The notes under the pieces are model-generated. The model did not search any database. It was given only the letters and a program-made list of their open reading frames with translations, and was not told the DNA's origin. Below, one piece after another: positions 7,026 to 16,136 of a DNA stretch of 64,000 nt (position 1 is the first letter of the stretch; each line of letters opens with the position of its first letter). A program made the position numbers and the translations under genes. The DNA is from Pseudoruegeria sp039972875. Its GTDB lineage: Bacteria; Pseudomonadota; Alphaproteobacteria; Rhodobacterales; Rhodobacteraceae. The stretch is from NCBI GenBank assembly GCA_039972875.1, contig JBDWMA010000034.1:15532-79531 (forward strand), given 5' to 3'.

Positions 7026-8042
7026 ATGATCCATAAGAACTGGCAAGAACTGATCAAACCAACGCAGTTGGAGGTCAAACCGGGCAACGACCCTGCACGT
7101 CAGGCAACTGTCGTAGCAGAACCACTTGAACGTGGCTTTGGCCTGACACTGGGCAACGCCCTGCGTCGCGTCCTGATGAGCAGCCTGCAAGGCGCTGCGA
7201 TCACTTCTGTTCAAATCGACAACGTGCTGCACGAGTTTTCCTCGGTGGCTGGCGTTCGCGAAGATGTCACCGACATCATCCTGAACCTCAAAGGTGTTGC
7301 GATCCGTATGGAAGTCGACGGCCCAAAGCGTCTGTCCATCTCCGCCAAAGGCCCTTCTGTTGTGACGGCTGGTGACATTGCAGAAACCGCTGGCATTGAG
7401 ATCCTGAACAAAGAGCACGTCCTGTGTCACCTTGATGATGGCGCTGATCTGTTCATTGAACTTACAGTCAATACCGGCAAAGGCTATGTCTCTGCTGACA
7501 AAAACAAGCCAGAAGATGCGCCAATCGGCCTTATCCCGATTGATGCTATCTACTCGCCTGTGAAAAAAGTTGCCTATGAAGTTCAGCCGACCCGTGAAGG
7601 TCAGGTTCTGGACTATGACAAGTTGACTTTGAAGTTGGAAACAGACGGTTCCATCGCGCCTGACGATGCGGTTGCTTTTGCTGCCCGTATTCTTCAGGAT
7701 CAACTGTCTATCTTCGTGAACTTTGATGAACCAGAAGCTGCTGGCCGTCAGGACGAAGATGATGGTCTCGAGTTCAACCCGCTTCTGCTGAAGAAAGTGG
7801 ACGAGCTGGAACTGTCCGTACGGTCTGCAAACTGCCTGAAAAACGACAACATCGTTTACATCGGCGATTTGATCCAGAAAACCGAAGCAGAAATGCTACG
7901 CACGCCGAACTTTGGCCGCAAATCTTTGAACGAGATCAAAGAAGTGCTGTCTGGTATGGGCTTGCACCTTGGCATGGACGTCGAAGACTGGCCGCCAGAA
8001 AACATCGAGGATCTGGCCAAGAAATTCGAAGACCAATTCTAA
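7026..8042 (+). CDS. rpoA: RNA polymerase alpha subunit
   Basis: 338 aa. The N-terminal domain (RGFGLTLGNALRRVLMSSLQGAAIT near residues 37-60) nucleates polymerase assembly. The C-terminal domain (about 255-320), with LSVRSANCLKNDNIVYIGDLIQKTEAEMLRTPNFGRKSLNEIKEVL, binds UP elements and activators. It starts at ATG 7026 after GGAGGCGACACATCC. Length and domains are normal. Confidence 0.98.
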   Translation: MIHKNWQELIKPTQLEVKPGNDPARQATVVAEPLERGFGLTLGNALRRVLMSSLQGAAITSVQIDNVLHEFSSVAGVREDVTDIILNLKGVAIRMEVDGPKRLSISAKGPSVVTAGDIAETAGIEILNKEHVLCHLDDGADLFIELTVNTGKGYVSADKNKPEDAPIGLIPIDAIYSPVKKVAYEVQPTREGQVLDYDKLTLKLETDGSIAPDDAVAFAARILQDQLSIFVNFDEPEAAGRQDEDDGLEFNPLLLKKVDELELSVRSANCLKNDNIVYIGDLIQKTEAEMLRTPNFGRKSLNEIKEVLSGMGLHLGMDVEDWPPENIEDLAKKFEDQF

Positions 8043-8055
8043 GGTTGACGATTTT

Positions 8056-8102
8056 GGGGGCCGCTTATAAACGGCCCCTTCAAATGCCCGCTATTGCGGG
8101 GA
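8056..8102 (+). terminator. Hairpins between rpoA and rplQ
   Basis: GGGGCCG (8057-8063) pairs with CGGCCCC (8072-8078), followed by TTC; a second hairpin, CCCGC-TATT-GCGGG, lies at about 8088-8101. The first has a weak U tract. They may be attenuators or RNA-processing sites ahead of rplQ. Confidence 0.5.
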
Positions 8103-8197
8103 ATATCAGGGCATAGGCCCCAAGGAGAGTTGGCGACACGCATCGCTGACCAGACAAAGCAAAAAGGCCCGTAGAGGGCACATTAGGAGAAATACAA

Positions 8198-8620
8198 ATG
8201 CGTCACGCACGTGGTTACCGCCGCCTGAACCGTACTCATGAGCACCGTAAAGCCCTGTTCTCTAACATGGCTGGCTCCCTCATTGAGCACGAGCAAATTA
8301 AAACAACTCTGCCCAAAGCGAAAGAATTGCGCCCGATCATCGAAAAGCTGATCACACTTGGCAAACGCGGCGACCTGCACGCGCGTCGTCAGGCGGCCTC
8401 TCAGCTGAAACAGGACGCCTATGTTGCGAAACTGTTCGAAGTTTTGGGCCCACGCTACGCAGAGCGTCAAGGTGGATACGTTCGTATCCTCAAAGCTGGT
8501 TTCCGTTATGGCGACCAAGCACCAATGGCGATCATCGAATTCGTTGACCGTGACGTCAACGCAAAAGGCGCTGGCGACAAAGCACGCGTTGAAGCAGAAG
8601 AAGCTGCTTTCGAAGAGTAA
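8198..8620 (+). CDS. rplQ: 50S ribosomal protein L17
   Basis: 140 aa. L17 sits near the peptide exit tunnel. MRHARGYRRLNRTHEHRKALFSNMAGSLIEHEQIKTTLPKAKELRP is canonical, as is YVRILKAGFRYGDQAPMAIIEFVDRD. The acidic and Ala-rich tail is a usual alphaproteobacterial extension. GGAGAAATACAA precedes the start. It closes the alpha operon, and a terminator follows. Confidence 0.97.
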   Translation: MRHARGYRRLNRTHEHRKALFSNMAGSLIEHEQIKTTLPKAKELRPIIEKLITLGKRGDLHARRQAASQLKQDAYVAKLFEVLGPRYAERQGGYVRILKAGFRYGDQAPMAIIEFVDRDVNAKGAGDKARVEAEEAAFEE

Positions 8621-8644
8621 GCTCTCTTCGCAAATTCTAATATT

Positions 8645-8680
8645 AAAGCCTCGCACTTTCAGCGGGGCTTTTTTCGTTTC
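8645..8680 (+). terminator. Rho-independent terminator after rplQ
   Basis: AAGCCTCGC, loop, GCGGGGCTT, then TTTTCGTTT. A 9-bp stem with one G-T pair ends the alpha operon. Confidence 0.88.
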
Positions 8681-8764
8681 AGCGACGTTAAAGAGTTTGT
8701 TTTTTGGAAATTGGCTTCATCAAGTTAGGATCGTGTCATCCCTAATTATCGCAAAGGAATAGAT

Positions 8765-9133
8765 ATGAAACTTGGAGCGTTTTCTCTTAGCTTGGCTGTC
8801 AAAGATTTAAGCGTGTCTTTGACTTTTTACGAAAACCTTGGGTTTTCTGTGTTTGGTGGGGCGATTGAACATAAATTCCTTATACTAAAGAATGAAGAGA
8901 CTTTGATTGGTCTGTTTCAGGGTATGTTTGAGGGCCCGATGCTCACGTTCAATCCGGGTTGGGATCAGTCCGCGCAGAATACGGATGACTTTACCGATGT
9001 TCGAAAGATTAAGACCGCGTTGGTGAATGCAGGTGTCCCGATTACAAATGAGGCGGGCGGGGAGGATGGAGCAGCAAGTTTCATGGTTACCGACCCAGAC
9101 GGGTATCCGATATTGATTGATCAGCATCGGTAG
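8765..9133 (+). CDS. VOC (glyoxalase/bleomycin resistance) family protein
   Basis: 122 aa single VOC module pair. LGAFSLSLAVKDLSVSLTFYENLGFSVFGG at the start and FMVTDPDGYPILIDQHR at the end are the paired beta-alpha-beta-beta-beta signatures. In VOC enzymes the metal ligands are usually His and Glu; no clear His ligand is visible near residue 7, so the activity cannot be assigned. AAAGGAATAGAT precedes the ATG. It is a stand-alone gene between rplQ and the protease gene. Confidence 0.85.
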   Translation: MKLGAFSLSLAVKDLSVSLTFYENLGFSVFGGAIEHKFLILKNEETLIGLFQGMFEGPMLTFNPGWDQSAQNTDDFTDVRKIKTALVNAGVPITNEAGGEDGAASFMVTDPDGYPILIDQHR

Positions 9134-9239
9134 GGACTTACGCGGTTTAGAATATGAACTTTTTGGTGATCTTTCTCGCATCCATTGCAAAATTATGGAC
9201 ACGGGCGCATATCAGGGCAAGATTATTTAGGAAGTCCTC

Positions 9240-10637
9240 ATGTTTCGAATTCTCACTGCCGGTATGGTTGGATTAACCCTTATGTTTGGGGCGCAAAGTT
9301 CTGCTGAAACGCGCGTACCATCCTCGCAGGTTGAGATTGGTTTGGGCTTTGCTCCTTTGGTCAAACAGGCGGCCCCCGCGGTCGTGAATATTTATGCAAA
9401 GCGAATTGTCCAGACCCAGAGCAGAAGCCCTTTTGCGGGGGATCCCTTTTTTGAACAGTTCTTTCGTGAGTTTTCTAAACCACAAGAACGGGTTCAAAAT
9501 TCACTTGGATCTGGGGTGATTTTGTCGGACGACGGCTATATCGTGTCAAATTACCACGTGGTAGGGATGGCGACCGATATTCGCGTGGTCTTGACGGATA
9601 GGCGTGAATTTACCGCGGAGATTGTTCTGTCTGATGAACAAAGTGATCTCGCCATCCTAAAGCTTGAGGAAGTTGCGCATGATCTGCCATATCTTCCGTT
9701 TCGCGATAGCGCGACGGTTGAAGTCGGAGAGCTGGTTTTGGCCATCGGCAACCCCTTTGGTGTGGGGCAGACTGTTTCGAGTGGGATTGTCTCTGGTTTA
9801 GCCCGCTCTGGTACGGCGACAGGTTCTGCGCGTGGATATTTTCTGCAAACTGATGCGCCTATTAATCCGGGTAACTCCGGTGGTGCCTTAATTGATGTAA
9901 ACGGTGACTTAATAGGTGTTAATACGTCAATCCTAACAAGGTCAGGTGGGTCGAATGGGATTGGGTTTGCCATCCCTTCTGCTTTAGTTGCGCAATTTTT
10001 GACACAGGCGCAAAACGGGGAGTCCCAGTTTTCTCGTCCATGGGCCGGATTGACGGGGCAGGCGGTAGACGGGGATCTGGCCGAGGGTTTGGGGCAAATC
10101 ATACCCGAAGGAATTATCATCAGCGAAGTCCATCCTGCGAGCCCTTTTGTAGAGGCTGGGCTATTACCGGGGGATGTAATTTTGACCGTGGATGGCTTGC
10201 CGGTCAACTCTCCACCAGAAATGATTTACCGTATGTCTGTAGATGGCATTGGTTCGAAGTCGGAGATCGTCGTGTTACGAAAAGGCGAACGTATTGAATT
10301 GTCTGTTCCCTTAATTGCGGCACCTGATAGCCCTGCACGTGATGAAAAAGTGCTGAGTCGCCGTGAAATTCTGGAAGGATTGAACATCGTTAATCTTAAC
10401 CCGTCCGTTGAGGAGGAGTTGAGGTTGCCTTCAGGCGTAACAGGTGTCGCGGTTATGGACAGCGGCCCGATTGCCTATCGTATTGGCCTGCGCCGTGGTG
10501 ACATTGTTCTATCGGTGAACGGGGCGACCGTTGAACAGACACGGGATTTGGGACCTGCGTTACGGGATGCGGGGCGAAGAATTTCTATCGAAGTACTTCG
10601 GGCTGGGCAACGGCTTGAGTTGCGTTTTACAGTATAG
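9240..10637 (+). CDS. HtrA/DegP-family periplasmic serine protease
   Basis: 465 aa. The N-terminal hydrophobic segment (residues 3-22) looks like a Sec signal, so the enzyme should act in the periplasm as a quality-control protease. The trypsin-like domain carries His106 (SNYHVVG), Asp136 (SDLAILK) and Ser213 (GNSGGALID). Two PDZ domains follow, at about 260-345 and 365-460. The shape matches DegP/DegQ-type proteases; which paralogue it is cannot be decided here. rarA begins 2 bases after its stop, so the two are co-transcribed. Confidence 0.95.
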   Translation: MFRILTAGMVGLTLMFGAQSSAETRVPSSQVEIGLGFAPLVKQAAPAVVNIYAKRIVQTQSRSPFAGDPFFEQFFREFSKPQERVQNSLGSGVILSDDGYIVSNYHVVGMATDIRVVLTDRREFTAEIVLSDEQSDLAILKLEEVAHDLPYLPFRDSATVEVGELVLAIGNPFGVGQTVSSGIVSGLARSGTATGSARGYFLQTDAPINPGNSGGALIDVNGDLIGVNTSILTRSGGSNGIGFAIPSALVAQFLTQAQNGESQFSRPWAGLTGQAVDGDLAEGLGQIIPEGIIISEVHPASPFVEAGLLPGDVILTVDGLPVNSPPEMIYRMSVDGIGSKSEIVVLRKGERIELSVPLIAAPDSPARDEKVLSRREILEGLNIVNLNPSVEEELRLPSGVTGVAVMDSGPIAYRIGLRRGDIVLSVNGATVEQTRDLGPALRDAGRRISIEVLRAGQRLELRFTV

Positions 10638-10639
10638 AA

Positions 10640-11959
10640 ATGGCAGATCTTTTCGACTCTCACGCTAAAGCCAATGTTGTTCCCAGCTCTGCCCCTCGGC
10701 CTTTGGCGGATCGGTTACGACCTCAAACTTTGATGGAGGTCATCGGTCAAGAGCAAGTTCTTGGTTCTGAGGCCCCATTGGGGGTGATGCTGGAAGCAGG
10801 CACATTAAGCTCTTTGATTTTCTGGGGACCACCCGGTGTTGGAAAAACGACAATAGCCCGATTGCTCGCGGATCAAACGGATCTGGCGTTCGTTCAGATC
10901 AGTGCGATTTTTTCTGGGGTTGCGGACTTAAAAAAGGTTTTTGAGGCTGCAAAGATCCGACGTCAGAACGGGCAGGGGACTTTATTGTTTGTGGATGAAA
11001 TCCACCGTTTTAACAAAGCGCAACAAGATGGGTTTTTACCGTTTATGGAGGATGGCACCATTTTGTTGGTGGGGGCCACGACAGAAAATCCGAGCTTTGA
11101 GCTGAACGCCGCGCTTTTGTCACGGGCACAGGTTTTGGTTCTGAACCGGCTTGATCCTGAAGATCTCGAACGGCTTGCACAGAGGTCAGAAACGGAATTG
11201 AACAAGGCGTTGCCATTGACGGTTGGAGCCCGCGAAGCGCTTCTGGAAATGGCCGATGGTGATGGGCGGGCGCTGTTGAATTTGATTGAACAGATTTCGG
11301 CTTGGAAGACGGGCGCGCCTCTTGATGTGGATGCATTGACCACGCGTTTAATGAAACGGGCCACCAAATACGACAAGAACGGAGATGAGCATTACAATCT
11401 GATCTCTGCTTTGCATAAATCTGTCCGTGGGTCTGACCCGGATGCGGCACTCTATTGGTATGCGCGTATGTTGACCGGAGGTGAAGATCCGCGCTATTTG
11501 GCCCGTCGATTTGTGCGTATGGCGGTTGAAGATATCGGATTGGCCGACCCACAGGCACAAACAGTGTGTTTACATGCATGGGAAACCTATGAGCGTTTGG
11601 GATCCCCCGAAGGGGAGTTGGCCCTTGGACAGGCTGTGATCTATCTGGCGCTTGCTCCGAAATCTAATGGCGGGTACGTGGCGTTTAAGGCGGCGATGGT
11701 TGCGGCGAAAAAAACTGGATCAGAACCGCCGCCGAAACATATTTTGAACGCCCCAACCACCCTGATGAAAGATCAGGGATATGGTGATGGGTATGCTTAT
11801 GATCATGACGCCGAGGACGGGTTTTCTGGCCAGAACTATTTTCCCGACACCATGAAGCGGGGGGAGTATTATCAACCCCCTGAGCGTGGATTTGAACGGG
11901 AGTTGAAAAAACGCCTGGATTACTTTGCGAAACTACGCGGTAAACGCCAGAAAGGTTGA
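10640..11959 (+). CDS. rarA: Replication-associated recombination protein RarA (MgsA)
   Basis: 439 aa AAA+ ATPase related to clamp loaders, acting at stalled forks and ssDNA gaps. Walker A GPPGVGKTT lies near residue 60 and Walker B LFVDEIHRFNKAQQD near 115. The sensor GATTENPSFELNAALLSRAQV follows, then the C-terminal tetramerisation domain with ALHKSVRGSDPDAALYWYARML and YFPDTMKRGEYYQPPERGFE. Length matches the family. It lies between the htrA-like gene and crcB, all in one direction with small gaps. Confidence 0.96.
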   Translation: MADLFDSHAKANVVPSSAPRPLADRLRPQTLMEVIGQEQVLGSEAPLGVMLEAGTLSSLIFWGPPGVGKTTIARLLADQTDLAFVQISAIFSGVADLKKVFEAAKIRRQNGQGTLLFVDEIHRFNKAQQDGFLPFMEDGTILLVGATTENPSFELNAALLSRAQVLVLNRLDPEDLERLAQRSETELNKALPLTVGAREALLEMADGDGRALLNLIEQISAWKTGAPLDVDALTTRLMKRATKYDKNGDEHYNLISALHKSVRGSDPDAALYWYARMLTGGEDPRYLARRFVRMAVEDIGLADPQAQTVCLHAWETYERLGSPEGELALGQAVIYLALAPKSNGGYVAFKAAMVAAKKTGSEPPPKHILNAPTTLMKDQGYGDGYAYDHDAEDGFSGQNYFPDTMKRGEYYQPPERGFERELKKRLDYFAKLRGKRQKG

Positions 11960-11990
11960 CAACCGGAGCTGATCGGGAAAGAGAGTGGCG

Positions 11991-12368
11991 ATGATCTGGA
12001 CACTGTTACAAGTCGCAGCGGGCGGGGCTATTGGGGCTTCGGGGCGCTATCTTGTCGGCGTAGGCGTTATGCGAACGCTTGGCGCGGGCTTTCCATTGGC
12101 CACGTTGATTGTGAACATCTTTGGTTCGTTCCTAATGGGATGCATCATTGTGACACTGATGCACAAAGAGACGTTGCATTATGCCCCGTTTTTGACCGTG
12201 GGGCTCCTTGGTGGGTTTACGACGTTTTCGGCGTTCTCTTTGGATGCGATCACCTTGTATGAACGAGGACAGTTCGAAATGTTTGCGCTGTATGTAACTG
12301 GATCTGTTTTGCTGTCGATTGGGGCAGTGTTTCTTGGAATGGCTTTGATGCGTGGAGTTTGGCAATGA
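11991..12368 (+). CDS. crcB: Fluoride ion transporter CrcB
   Basis: 125 aa with four predicted membrane helices. CrcB/Fluc is a dimeric fluoride channel that prevents cytoplasmic fluoride build-up. GGAIGASGRYLVG, GTLIVNIFGSFLMG-type (here ATLIVNIFGSFLMGC) and GFLGGFTTFSAFSLD-type (LLGGFTTFSAFSLDA) motifs are present. ATG 11991 is chosen because GAGAG lies 6 bases upstream; the in-frame GTG at 11985 overlaps that site. It overlaps the rluC start by 4 bases (ATGA). No fluoride riboswitch was recognised upstream. Confidence 0.94.
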   Translation: MIWTLLQVAAGGAIGASGRYLVGVGVMRTLGAGFPLATLIVNIFGSFLMGCIIVTLMHKETLHYAPFLTVGLLGGFTTFSAFSLDAITLYERGQFEMFALYVTGSVLLSIGAVFLGMALMRGVWQ

Positions 12369-13414
12369 GCGGTGTACAACTATTAACAGTTGCAGAAGAT
12401 GATGCCGATCAGCGTCTGGACCGATGGTTCCGTCGCCAATTCCCGGTTGTTATCCAAAGCCGGATTGAAAAAATGTGCCGTAAGGGTGAAATTCGGGTTG
12501 ATGGTGGTCGGGTCAAACCGGCAACACGGCTAGAGGCGGGGCAGGTGGTTCGGATTCCACCATTACCATCTGATGATAAAAAGCCGGCAGCGCCGACCTA
12601 TATGCGGCGGATTACAGACTCCGACGAAAAGATGATGAAAGAGGCGGTTTTGTATCGCGATGATCATATCATTGCGTTGAACAAACCTCCGGGTGTGCCG
12701 ACACAAGGTGGCACCGGTCAGTTGCGCCATATCGATGGCATGGCAGATGCTTTACGGTTTGGCTACGATGAAAAACCACGCCTCGTGCATCGATTGGACA
12801 AAGATACGTCAGGCATCCTTTTATTAGCCCGCTCTCGTCGTGTGGCCGCAGGTTTGACCAAAGCATTCCAGAGCCGAGCCACTCGCAAAATCTACTGGGC
12901 CGCCGTTGCCGGGGTGCCGCATCCACGGATGGGAACAATTCGGTACGGTTTGATCAAAGCGCCGGGTCATGGTGGTCGCGGTGAAGCGGAAAAGATGATT
13001 TGCATCCATCCCAACCATGTTGAGGAAACCGAAGGCGCGAAGCGGGCGACGACCGACTACGCGACATTATCAGCTTTGGGCCAGCGTTTGGCTTGGATGG
13101 CACTCATCCCCGTTACAGGTCGGACTCACCAGTTGCGGGCCCATATGGCCGAACTAGGCCATCCGATCATCGGAGACGGGAAATATGGTGGATCTGGTCA
13201 AGAAAATCTTGGCGATGGTTGGGGCGCTCAGTTGGGCGGTGATCTATCCAAAAAGCTGCACTTACATGCACGGTCTTTGTCTTTCCGTCATCCGGTAAGT
13301 GGGGCGCAGATGAACCTTGTCGCGCCATTGCCAGACCATATGAAACACACGTGGAGCACATTTGACTGGCGTGTCGAAGATGTACCTGCTGATCCGTTTG
13401 AGGATCTTGAATGA
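12365..13414 (+). CDS. rluC: Ribosomal large subunit pseudouridine synthase RluC/RluD family
   Basis: 349 aa. An N-terminal S4-like RNA-binding domain (AEDDADQRLDRWFRRQFPVVIQSRIEKMCRKGEIRVDGG) precedes the catalytic domain with PRLVHRLDKDTSGILLLARS, whose Asp is the catalytic residue. GRTHQLRAHMAELGHPIIGDGKYGG near residue 255 is the second signature. It probably isomerises uridines in 23S rRNA; the RluC assignment is by neighbourhood and S4 domain. Start and stop overlap crcB and the HAD gene by 4 bases each, implying coupled translation. Confidence 0.9.
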   Translation: MSGVQLLTVAEDDADQRLDRWFRRQFPVVIQSRIEKMCRKGEIRVDGGRVKPATRLEAGQVVRIPPLPSDDKKPAAPTYMRRITDSDEKMMKEAVLYRDDHIIALNKPPGVPTQGGTGQLRHIDGMADALRFGYDEKPRLVHRLDKDTSGILLLARSRRVAAGLTKAFQSRATRKIYWAAVAGVPHPRMGTIRYGLIKAPGHGGRGEAEKMICIHPNHVEETEGAKRATTDYATLSALGQRLAWMALIPVTGRTHQLRAHMAELGHPIIGDGKYGGSGQENLGDGWGAQLGGDLSKKLHLHARSLSFRHPVSGAQMNLVAPLPDHMKHTWSTFDWRVEDVPADPFEDLE

Positions 13415-14076
13415 TTGCTCCCTTGCGGTTGGCAATTTTTGATGTCGACGGCACACTTGTGGACAGTCAAAAATTGATCGTTGCCTCAATGAAGGCGGCC
13501 TTTGACGCTGTGGGGCTGGACTGTCCGGCGCGGTCAGAAATATTGGGTGTTGTCGGGCTGAGTCTTCCGATAGCGATAGAGGGAGTCTGTCCAGAGGCAA
13601 CGCCGGGACAACTGGACCGCATGGTCGAGGCCTACAAAATAGCCTATACAACGGAGCGGCTAGATGACAGGTTGTCGTCGCCGTTCTTTCCGGGCGCCAG
13701 AAAGGCACTTGATGATCTTTGGGAGGTCCCCGAGGTCCTCTTGGGGGTCGCGACAGGCAAATCCCGACGGGGTTTGGATTTATTGATTGAGGCGCATGAT
13801 CTGAACGGACGATTTGTGACCCAACAGACAGCAGATCATCATCCATCAAAGCCGCATCCGTCAATGGTTTTAACAGCCTTGTCGGAGGTGGGAATTGATG
13901 CAGCCAACGCGGTCATGATCGGCGACACAAGTTTTGACATGGAGATGGGCCGTGCCGCAGGCGTGCGCTGTGTAGGCGTCTCTTGGGGATATCATGATCC
14001 CGATCGATTGCGTGCTTCGGGGGCAGATGTGATTGTAGACGACTTTGAGGCGCTTCCAAGCGTACTTTGGGGATAG
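13411..14076 (+). CDS. HAD-superfamily (Gph-like) phosphatase
   Basis: 221 aa. HAD motif I FDVDGTLVDS lies at residues 9-18, motif II in VATGKSRRG, motif III at SKPHPSM and motif IV MIGDTSFDMEMGRAAG. The helical cap between about residues 20 and 90 is of the phosphoglycolate phosphatase/PGMB type. Substrate unknown; phosphoglycolate or a nucleotide monophosphate are family possibilities. ATG overlaps the rluC stop (ATGA), and atp12 starts 3 bases after its stop. Confidence 0.9.
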   Translation: MIAPLRLAIFDVDGTLVDSQKLIVASMKAAFDAVGLDCPARSEILGVVGLSLPIAIEGVCPEATPGQLDRMVEAYKIAYTTERLDDRLSSPFFPGARKALDDLWEVPEVLLGVATGKSRRGLDLLIEAHDLNGRFVTQQTADHHPSKPHPSMVLTALSEVGIDAANAVMIGDTSFDMEMGRAAGVRCVGVSWGYHDPDRLRASGADVIVDDFEALPSVLWG

Positions 14077-14079
14077 AAA

Positions 14080-14796
14080 ATGAGCGGATGGCGACAGAAG
14101 AAATTCTGGACAGAAACACGAGTTGAAACAACCGACGGTGGCTTTGAGGTTTTGCTCGATGGGCGTAAACTCCGAACTCCGGGTAAAACGCCGCTGGTTG
14201 TACCGAGCAAAGATTTAGCGCAAGCGATTGCTGCGGAATGGGACGCGCAGGAGGAAAAAATTGATCCAGCGACCATGCCGTTTACTCGATCCGCTAATTC
14301 CGCAATCGACAAGGTCGCGACACAGTTCAATGAAGTGGCTGCATTGCTAGCGGCCTATGGTGATACTGACCTTTTGTGCTATCGCGCTGAAAACCCACAG
14401 GAGTTAACTCAACGTCAATCTGAGGGATGGGATCCGCTTTTGGAGTGGATTTCAGACGCATTTGGCGTCCGTTTGAGGACGGGACAGGGTGTTATGTATT
14501 TTGAGCAAAATGATGAAGCTCTGTCTGTTTTGCGGGCGAAAGTATATGAGTTTACACCTTTTGAGCTGACGGCTTTTCACGATCTTGTAGGGCTATCTGG
14601 ATCGCTCGTTCTTGGTCTGGCGGCGACCAATAATGCAATTTCCCCTGAACAATTGTGGGATTTGTCGCGAATCGATGAGACATGGCAAGAGGAGCAATGG
14701 GGGAAGGATGAGGAGGCATCTGCGCTTGTCGCAACGAAGCGTGCGGCCTTTCTACACGCATTCCATTTTTTCAATATGGTGAAAAAAGAGGCTTAA
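14080..14796 (+). CDS. ATP12-family F1-ATPase assembly chaperone
   Basis: 238 aa. Homologous to mitochondrial Atp12, which chaperones the F1 alpha subunit; in alphaproteobacteria the gene is a conserved orphan. Visible features are KFWTETRVETTDGGFEVLLDGRKLRTPGKTPLVVPS at the N-terminus, AIAAEWDAQEEKIDPATMPFTRSANSAIDKV, and the DLLCYRAE segment. It lies in the same transcription unit as rluC and the HAD gene. Function in this organism is by homology. Confidence 0.93.
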   Translation: MSGWRQKKFWTETRVETTDGGFEVLLDGRKLRTPGKTPLVVPSKDLAQAIAAEWDAQEEKIDPATMPFTRSANSAIDKVATQFNEVAALLAAYGDTDLLCYRAENPQELTQRQSEGWDPLLEWISDAFGVRLRTGQGVMYFEQNDEALSVLRAKVYEFTPFELTAFHDLVGLSGSLVLGLAATNNAISPEQLWDLSRIDETWQEEQWGKDEEASALVATKRAAFLHAFHFFNMVKKEA

Positions 14797-15014
14797 AGCA
14801 ACCTTAAGGCCATCAAACTTTGCTTTAATACTCCTTTTGGGTCGTGGATTAATTCCTTCGCGGAATCTTTTCTCCAGCCCTTGACCTTTCGGCGGATAAT
14901 GGCTCAGACTTGCGTTGCTGATGGCAGAGCAAAGCCTGCCGCAGAATAATGAACGGCCACAAAGGTCGACAGAGCCGTCTTTAAAAAAGGCGGTACTATC
15001 AGGAAGAGGTAAAA

Positions 15015-16031
15015 ATGAATAAATCCGTATTTCTCGGCGCTTTGACGCTGGCGACTGTTGGCGCAGGGATTGCTGCCGCTGGTACGCTTGACGACGTTAA
15101 AGCACGGGGTAAAATCCACTGTGGTGTAACCGAAGGGACTTTGGGTTTCTCTGCTCGGGACGATCAAGGCAATCATCAAGGCTTTGACGTTGAATTCTGT
15201 CGCGCATTGGGCGCTGCTATTTTCAATGACGCAGAGGCTGTTGAGTACATTGAACTGTCCTCAAAGAATCGTTTCACCGCGTTGTCTGCAGGTCAAGTTG
15301 ACCTACTGTATCGTACAACCACATGGACGTTCTCACGTGATGTGGACCTTAAAACAAGCTTTGTTGGCATCAACTATTACGATGGCCAGGGCTTTATGGT
15401 TCCAAAAGATCTTGGCGTTAGCTCCGCTAAAGAGTTGGAAGGCGCAACGGTTTGTATCGAAACTGGTACAACCACAGAGTTGAACCTTGCTGACTTCTTC
15501 CGTGCAAACAGCATGGGCTATGAGCCTCTGCCTGTTGGCGGGACTTCCGAAGCGAAAGCTCTGTTCGAAGAAGGCGCATGTGATGTGTACACAACTGATG
15601 CATCTGCGTTGGCGGGTGTTCGTGCATCTCTGAAAGATCCAAGTGCATTTGTGATCCTGCCAGAGATTGTGTCCAAAGAGCCACTCGGCCCAACCGTTCG
15701 CCACGGTGACAACGAATGGGAAGATGTTGTTCGCTGGACGCAAAACGCGTTGGTTGCTGCTGAAGAACTCGGTGTGACTCAAGCAAATGTTGCTGAACTG
15801 GCTGCTGGTACAGATAACCCATCTGTTAACCGTATGCTCGGTTCCGAGGGTAGCTTGTGCGAAATGCTCGCGCTGGAGCCAAGCTGCTTTACTCAAGCGA
15901 TCGCAGCGACAGGTAACTATGGTGAGATCTTTGAACGCACCATTGGCGAAAGCACAGCGATTGGTCTGGCGCGTGGTCTGAACGCACTGTGGACCGATGG
16001 TGGTCTTCAGTACTCCCCTCCATTCCGTTAA
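15015..16031 (+). CDS. bztA: Polar amino-acid ABC transporter, periplasmic binding protein (BztA/AapJ type)
   Basis: 338 aa. A Sec signal (NKSVFLGALTLATVGAGIAAA) is followed by a cluster-3 solute-binding fold: GTLDDVKARGKIHCGVTEGTLGFSARDDQGNHQGFDVEFCRALGAAIF, and STDASALAGVRASL-type loop (TTDASALAGVR). In Rhodobacter capsulatus BztABCD carries glutamate, glutamine, aspartate and asparagine. GGAAGAGGTAAAA precedes the ATG. A perfect 22-base palindromic terminator after the gene should keep it more highly expressed than the permease genes. Confidence 0.93.
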   Translation: MNKSVFLGALTLATVGAGIAAAGTLDDVKARGKIHCGVTEGTLGFSARDDQGNHQGFDVEFCRALGAAIFNDAEAVEYIELSSKNRFTALSAGQVDLLYRTTTWTFSRDVDLKTSFVGINYYDGQGFMVPKDLGVSSAKELEGATVCIETGTTTELNLADFFRANSMGYEPLPVGGTSEAKALFEEGACDVYTTDASALAGVRASLKDPSAFVILPEIVSKEPLGPTVRHGDNEWEDVVRWTQNALVAAEELGVTQANVAELAAGTDNPSVNRMLGSEGSLCEMLALEPSCFTQAIAATGNYGEIFERTIGESTAIGLARGLNALWTDGGLQYSPPFR

Positions 16032-16043
16032 GTTTAACAACAA

Positions 16044-16070
16044 GGGGCGCGAAATTTCGCGCCCCTTTTT
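16044..16070 (+). terminator. Terminator/attenuator after bztA
   Basis: GGGGCGCGAAATTTCGCGCCCC (perfect palindrome, 16044-16065) then five Ts. It lies between the binding-protein and permease genes of one operon, an arrangement used to set protein ratios. Confidence 0.9.
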
Positions 16071-16136
16071 CATTCAATAGTAAAAATGAAGACACGCAAA
16101 AAGCGTGCATCACCCACAGGGAAAATTGGGTAAAAT

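Noticed and set aside
6957..7703. 248-codon open frame opposite rpoA
   Set aside because: Shadow of the rpoA coding sequence; composition follows the complementary codons.
14904..14925. Possible sigma54 promoter (TGGCTC...TTGC) upstream of bztA
   Set aside because: The distance between the GG and GC elements is one base too short, and no activator site was seen.
15333..16073. 246-codon open frame opposite bztA
   Set aside because: Shadow of bztA; it also runs through the bztA terminator palindrome.
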